From CAZCZZ01 sp964503335 (GTDB lineage Bacteria; Verrucomicrobiota; Kiritimatiellia; CAIVKH01), in contig CAZCZZ010000097.1 in NCBI GenBank assembly GCA_964503335.1, forward strand, positions 1 through 8,234: DNA of 8,234 nt, in the 5' to 3' direction. A program made the translations under genes and the position numbers. A model generated the notes under the pieces. It saw only the letters and a list, made by a program, of their open reading frames with translations, was not told where the DNA came from and made no database searches. Positions 5,539-8,234 of the stretch are shown here, in pieces. Numbering within the stretch: position 1 is the first letter of the stretch; each line of letters begins with the position of its first letter.

Positions 5539-7191
5539 ATGGCCGTGGGATATGTCAGCCTCGTACTTCACGCGCACCTTCCCTATGTGCGCCATCCCGA
5601 GCACAAGGAATTCTTTGAGGAACGCTGGCTCTTTGAAGCCATCACCGAGTGCTACATCCCGCTGCTTCGCGCGTTCGATCGCCTCGTGCGCGACGGCGTA
5701 AAGTTCCGCATCGCCGTGTCGCTCTCGCCGACGCTGGTCGCGATGTTCCAGGACGAACTCCTCCAGCAGCGCTATCTCCAGCACATGGAGAAGCTCATCG
5801 AACTGTCCTACAAGGAGGTCGAGCGCACGAAAGCGCAGCCTGAGTTCAATCGCCTCGCGCGATTCTATCGCGAAATGTTCCTGGAGACGGTGCGGGTTTA
5901 CGACGTCCAGTACGGCCGCGATATGGTGAAGGCGTTCAAGACCTTCCACGACGCCGGCGTATTGGAGTTGATGACGACGACGGCAACGCACGGTTTCCTT
6001 CCGCTGCTGAAGACGCATCCGGCCGCAGTTCGCGCCCAGGTGCTGACCGGCGTCGAGAGTTTCAAGCACACGGTCGGCGGGCAGCCTGACGGAATCTGGA
6101 TCCCCGAATGTGCCTTTTATCCCGGCCTTGAATCCGTGCTGAAGGATGCGGGTTTCCGCTATTTCATCGTTGATTCGCACGGCATCCAGAATGCCAGCGT
6201 CCGACCCCACTACGGTCTCTTTGCGCCGATCGGTTGCGTCAACGGCGTCGCCGCCTTCGGACGCGATCCCGAATCGTCGCGCCAGGTGTGGAGTTCCCAC
6301 GAGGGCTATCCGGGCGACTTCGACTACCGCGATTTCTATCGCGATATCGGGCACGAACTGCCGCTGGATTACATTGGTCCCTACATCCTCGACGGCAAGA
6401 CGCGCATCCTGACCGGCATCAAGTACGCCCGCGTCACGGGAAGCGAGCACAAGCAGCCGTACGATCCGGACAAGGCGCGCGAGAAAGCCGCGATTCACGC
6501 GCAGCATTTCCTCGAATGTCGCCAGAAGCAGGCGATCGCCCAGGCGGGGAGCATGGACCGTCCGCCTGTGATCCTGTCGCCCTACGACGCCGAGCTTTTC
6601 GGTCACTGGTGGTTTGAAGGACCGCAGTTCCTAGAATTCCTGATCCGCAAGGCACATTTTGACCAGGACATCGTGGAACTCGTGAGCCCGTCGCAGGTGC
6701 TGGACCGCCACCCCGTCATCCAACGCTCCACGCCGTCGGCTTCCACCTGGGGCTGGCAGGGCTACAACGAGTGCTGGCTCAGCGGCAGCAACGAGTGGAT
6801 CTATCCGCACCTGCACCACGCCGCCCGTGTCATGACCGACACGGCTTCGATCTATGCGAACGAAAAGAGGGGCACGCTCCGCGAGCGGGCGCTGAACCAG
6901 GCCATGCGTTCGCTGCTGCTGGCCCAATCCTCCGACTGGCCCTTCATCATGAAATGCGGCACCGCTGTCGAGTACGCCAACAAGCGCATCCGCGACCAAC
7001 TCGCCCGCTTCCATTTCCTGATCGACAGCATCAACCGCAACGAAATCGACGAACCCAAACTCGCCGCGCTGGAGCACATGGACAACCTGTTTCCGTTCGT
7101 GGATTTCAGGCTGTACGCGGGAGGTGAAGTGGAGTCCTACAGCCGCGGCACTCCGTTGCCGCGTCATCCCGAGAGCACGTCAGCAGAGTGA
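5539..7191 (+). CDS. GH57 1,4-alpha-glucan branching enzyme (DUF1957 C-terminal domain)
   Basis: This 550-residue enzyme is predicted to cleave alpha-1,4 linkages and re-form alpha-1,6 branches in glycogen-like glucan, in the cytoplasm. Conserved regions in order: LVLHAHLPYVRHP (8-20); LMTTTATHGFLPLL (144-157); GIWIPECAFYPG (185-196) with the expected nucleophile Glu190; GRDPESSRQVWSSHEGYPGD (241-260), typical of the branching-enzyme group; SPYDAELFGHWWFEGP (347-362) with the expected acid/base Asp350; and TWGWQGYNECWL (403-414). The C-terminal helical DUF1957 region runs from about 430 to 525 and includes AQSSDWPFIMK (462-472), another signature of this group. Its length fits GH57 branching enzymes (about 520-560 residues, as in the Thermus thermophilus and Thermotoga maritima enzymes). 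All key residues are intact. It is the last gene of the plus-strand cluster and is followed by a terminator-like hairpin. Confidence 0.93.
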   Translation: MAVGYVSLVLHAHLPYVRHPEHKEFFEERWLFEAITECYIPLLRAFDRLVRDGVKFRIAVSLSPTLVAMFQDELLQQRYLQHMEKLIELSYKEVERTKAQPEFNRLARFYREMFLETVRVYDVQYGRDMVKAFKTFHDAGVLELMTTTATHGFLPLLKTHPAAVRAQVLTGVESFKHTVGGQPDGIWIPECAFYPGLESVLKDAGFRYFIVDSHGIQNASVRPHYGLFAPIGCVNGVAAFGRDPESSRQVWSSHEGYPGDFDYRDFYRDIGHELPLDYIGPYILDGKTRILTGIKYARVTGSEHKQPYDPDKAREKAAIHAQHFLECRQKQAIAQAGSMDRPPVILSPYDAELFGHWWFEGPQFLEFLIRKAHFDQDIVELVSPSQVLDRHPVIQRSTPSASTWGWQGYNECWLSGSNEWIYPHLHHAARVMTDTASIYANEKRGTLRERALNQAMRSLLLAQSSDWPFIMKCGTAVEYANKRIRDQLARFHFLIDSINRNEIDEPKLAALEHMDNLFPFVDFRLYAGGEVESYSRGTPLPRHPESTSAE

Positions 7192-7204
7192 CGTGGCTAC
7201 AGCC

Positions 7205-7235
7205 CGCCCGCCCGGATTCAACATCCGGGCAGGCG
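7205..7235 (+). terminator. Terminator-like hairpin after the branching enzyme gene
   Basis: GCCCGGAT (7210-7217) pairs perfectly with ATCCGGGC (7223-7230) across the 5-base loop TCAAC. The stem continues for four more pairs after one C/A mismatch (7205-7208 with 7232-7235). It starts 14 bases after the branching enzyme stop codon. There is no T-run afterwards, so it is not a classical intrinsic terminator, but position and stability fit transcript end formation or 3' protection. Confidence 0.6.
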
Positions 7236-7335
7236 CATGCGGCTGAACCTAACCGATCACCGTCGCAGTTTCCGGTTTGCTCCACAGCCCGAGTTTCAGG
7301 CCTGAAACCGTGCTCGCTCCATGCCCGGCAATGAA

Positions 7336-7608
7336 ATATTGGCACCAATATTCCATTTATTGGTCCCAATAATCGGCTCATTGGCCCCAATGGACGGATT
7401 ATTGGGCCCAATATGCCAGCCATTGGCCCCAAGGACTGGCTCATTGGGCCCACGGACTGAACCATTGGTCCCAATGGACGGCTGATTGGGACCACTGGAC
7501 GGAATATTGGTACCAAGGACCGGTCCAATGGCCCCAAGGATTGGTTGATGGGTCCCTATGAACGGTATCTTGGCCCCAGGAATCACCCGCTTGGCCTCCC
7601 GGAATGGC
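7336..7608. repeat. 13-unit 21-bp tandem array with ATTGGnnCCAAT dyad core
   Basis: Thirteen consecutive units of exactly 21 bp are present without any indel. The approximate consensus core is ATTGGNCCCAATGGACGG. Within each unit ATTGG and CCAAT form an inverted repeat around two variable bases (CA, TC, CC, GC, GA or TA). Units 1-4 and 7 keep the full 12-bp dyad (ATTGG, two bases, CCAAT). Units 5, 6, 8 and 9 keep ATTGG and CCA, and units 10-13 are increasingly degenerate, so the array decays towards its right end. The 9 bp between cores are more variable but often read GGACGG. Because 21 is divisible by 3 and the core is palindromic, both strands can encode a heptapeptide repeat of the form Ile-Gly-x-Asn. 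The function is unknown: protein-binding array, iteron-like sites and a neutral minisatellite are all possible. Confidence 0.85.
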
Positions 7609-7696
7609 TCTGTGTAGACGGCGTGACTCCCGCCGTGCTTGCATGAAGCCAGGTCAGCCCCCCTCGATGGTATCGTGACGACGGCTGATCCTATTG

Positions 7697-7710
7697 ATGG
7701 TACATGGTTC
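7697..7710. repeat. Two ATGGTNC heptamers
   Basis: ATGGTAC and ATGGTTC lie in tandem, the same family as the four heptamers at 264-291. They are followed within 30 bp by an inverted-sense member of the dispersed repeat at 7736-7750, an arrangement similar to that around the VF530 gene. Confidence 0.55.
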
Positions 7711-7735
7711 TTCATTCATTAGCCAGCCAGCCAAG

Positions 7736-7750
7736 AACCCTCAACCATTC
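7736..7750. repeat. Dispersed intergenic repeat, copy 3
   Basis: AACCCTCAACCATTC is identical over 15 bases to 14-28, more than 7.7 kb away. It sits just upstream of the SLOG-like gene, here in a 5' rather than a 3' flank. Confidence 0.75.
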
Positions 7751-7823
7751 TGCCAAGGCGATCGCAGGGGACTTCTATACTTGGACGAGTTCTGATATCA
7801 AACGGACCGATGAGTCTTGGATC

Positions 7824-7837
7824 AACCATGAACCATA
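7824..7837. repeat. Two AACCATN heptamers at a start codon
   Basis: AACCATG and AACCATA lie in tandem. The ATG candidate start at 7828 is formed by the first unit, so this start codon may be repeat-derived. The in-frame ATG at 7810 and GTG at 7849 are the alternatives. Confidence 0.6.
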
Positions 7838-8234
7838 GGGCAAGCGGTGTGTCATCACGGATACCCCTTGTCGTGCAGGTCGGCTTTGCGGGTTCGCGGC
7901 ACTTCTTTGACCCGGAAGAGCATCCCGAAATTCGAGCGGATGAGTTCAATCGCACCGTGGAGGCAAGGCTTGAGACCGAGTTGCGCGGGCTCTTGGCGGC
8001 GCTGGGCTTGGGCGAGGGCTATTTTCTATGCGGCATCTCACAAGTCGCCATCGGGGCAGACACCATGTTTGCTCGTGTATGTGCGCGACTCGGAATCCTG
8101 CATCGCGTATTCCTGCCACAACATCTTGAGGAATACCTTTCGGCCGTGGATTCAGCGGGTGTGCCCGATTTTGCGGAGCGCGAAAGAATGTCGGTGCGCG
8201 CCCTGCTTGAGAGTCCAAATGTGATCCAGCAACG
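7828..8234 (+). CDS. Partial SLOG/LOG-like Rossmann-fold nucleotide-binding protein
   Basis: An open frame runs off the right edge, so 135 N-terminal codons are seen and no stop. The sequence begins with a hydrophobic strand and a glycine turn, PLVVQVGFAGSRHFF (13-27). After a long charged helix (38-58) come a second strand, GYFLCGISQVAIGADTMFA (64-82), then LGILHRVFLPQ (87-97) and PDFAERERMSVRALL (112-126). The pattern of a GxxGSR-type turn, then GAD followed by a helix, then a Leu-Pro after the third strand, is what SLOG/LOG-type Rossmann domains show. These domains bind nucleotides or their derivatives and occur in prokaryotic conflict and signalling systems. The assignment is from pattern only. 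Possible starts are ATG 7828 (used), ATG 7810 and GTG 7849, the last with AGGG 8 bases upstream; none is decisive. Whatever lies downstream, outside the window, will determine its role. Confidence 0.6.
   Translation, partial: MNHRASGVSSRIPLVVQVGFAGSRHFFDPEEHPEIRADEFNRTVEARLETELRGLLAALGLGEGYFLCGISQVAIGADTMFARVCARLGILHRVFLPQHLEEYLSAVDSAGVPDFAERERMSVRALLESPNVIQQ

Larger units (their letters stand above)
7192..7827. other. Gene-poor stretch
   Basis: About 630 bp separate the branching enzyme from the last gene. It holds a terminator-like hairpin (7205-7235), a plain segment with nothing recognised (7236-7335), the 21-bp tandem array (7336-7608), a second plain segment (7609-7696), and heptamer or dispersed repeats (7697-7710, 7736-7750 and, across its right boundary, 7824-7837). 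A TATACT at 7776-7781 is -10-like but has no clear -35 partner. A minus-strand open frame of 139 codons spans the array (7296-7715) but has no ribosome-binding site and consists largely of the repeat, so I do not call it a gene. Confidence 0.6.

Noticed and set aside
5524..6606. Minus-strand open frame of 360 codons opposite the branching enzyme
   Set aside because: It is an antisense shadow of a strongly supported enzyme with no motif of its own.
7106..7537. Minus-strand 143-codon frame with Gly-Pro-Met/Leu heptads in the array
   Set aside because: It overlaps the 3' end of the branching enzyme gene, and its repeat simply reflects the 21-bp DNA unit in another frame.
7336..7608. CRISPR array
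   Set aside because: The unit is 21 bp with no separate repeat and spacer blocks of CRISPR length, the core is short and degenerate, and no cas gene is present.
7847..8224. Plus-strand 125-codon frame at the right end
   Set aside because: It is out of frame with the better-supported SLOG-like frame, which runs open to the edge and has clear strand-turn-helix patterns.

Overview
The window looks like chromosome from a GC-rich free-living bacterium. No rRNA, tRNA, transposase, integrase or CRISPR array was seen. Some traits hint at an uncultured Verrucomicrobia/PVC-like or similar lineage: GH57-based alpha-glucan metabolism, a DUF4912 protein, a VF530-type small protein, and intergenic DNA full of AACCATN heptamers. 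That placement is a low-confidence inference; no marker gene is present.

Layout, left to right. (1) Two minus-strand genes: a 77-residue VF530/DUF2132-like protein (19-252) and, upstream of it, a family 2-type glycosyltransferase (335-1222). (2) After a 96-bp divergent intergenic region come four plus-strand genes: a GH57 protein resembling the cyanobacterial type (1319-2773), a compact 400-residue GH57 protein (2808-4010), a DUF4912 protein with a long acidic/proline-rich linker (4199-5527), and a GH57/DUF1957 1,4-alpha-glucan branching enzyme (5539-7191). A paired inverted palindrome of REPIN type sits between the second and third of these (4006-4068). (3) A gene-poor stretch (7192-7827) holds a terminator-like hairpin and a 13-unit, exactly 21-bp tandem array built on the dyad ATTGGnnCCAAT. 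(4) The right edge cuts a gene for a probable Rossmann/SLOG-like nucleotide-binding protein (from about 7828), seen as an open frame running off the end.

The centre reads as one alpha-glucan (glycogen-like) synthesis or remodelling locus. The branching enzyme makes alpha-1,6 branches, and the DUF4912 protein is translationally linked to it (11-bp gap, overlapping ribosome-binding site). The two other GH57 proteins keep the catalytic Glu and Asp but have unknown specificity, and the divergent glycosyltransferase may be a partner. The most unusual non-coding items are the 21-bp array, whose period equals two helical turns, the REPIN-like cloverleaf that supplies the stop codon of the second GH57 gene, and the AACCATN heptamers dispersed at both ends of the window.
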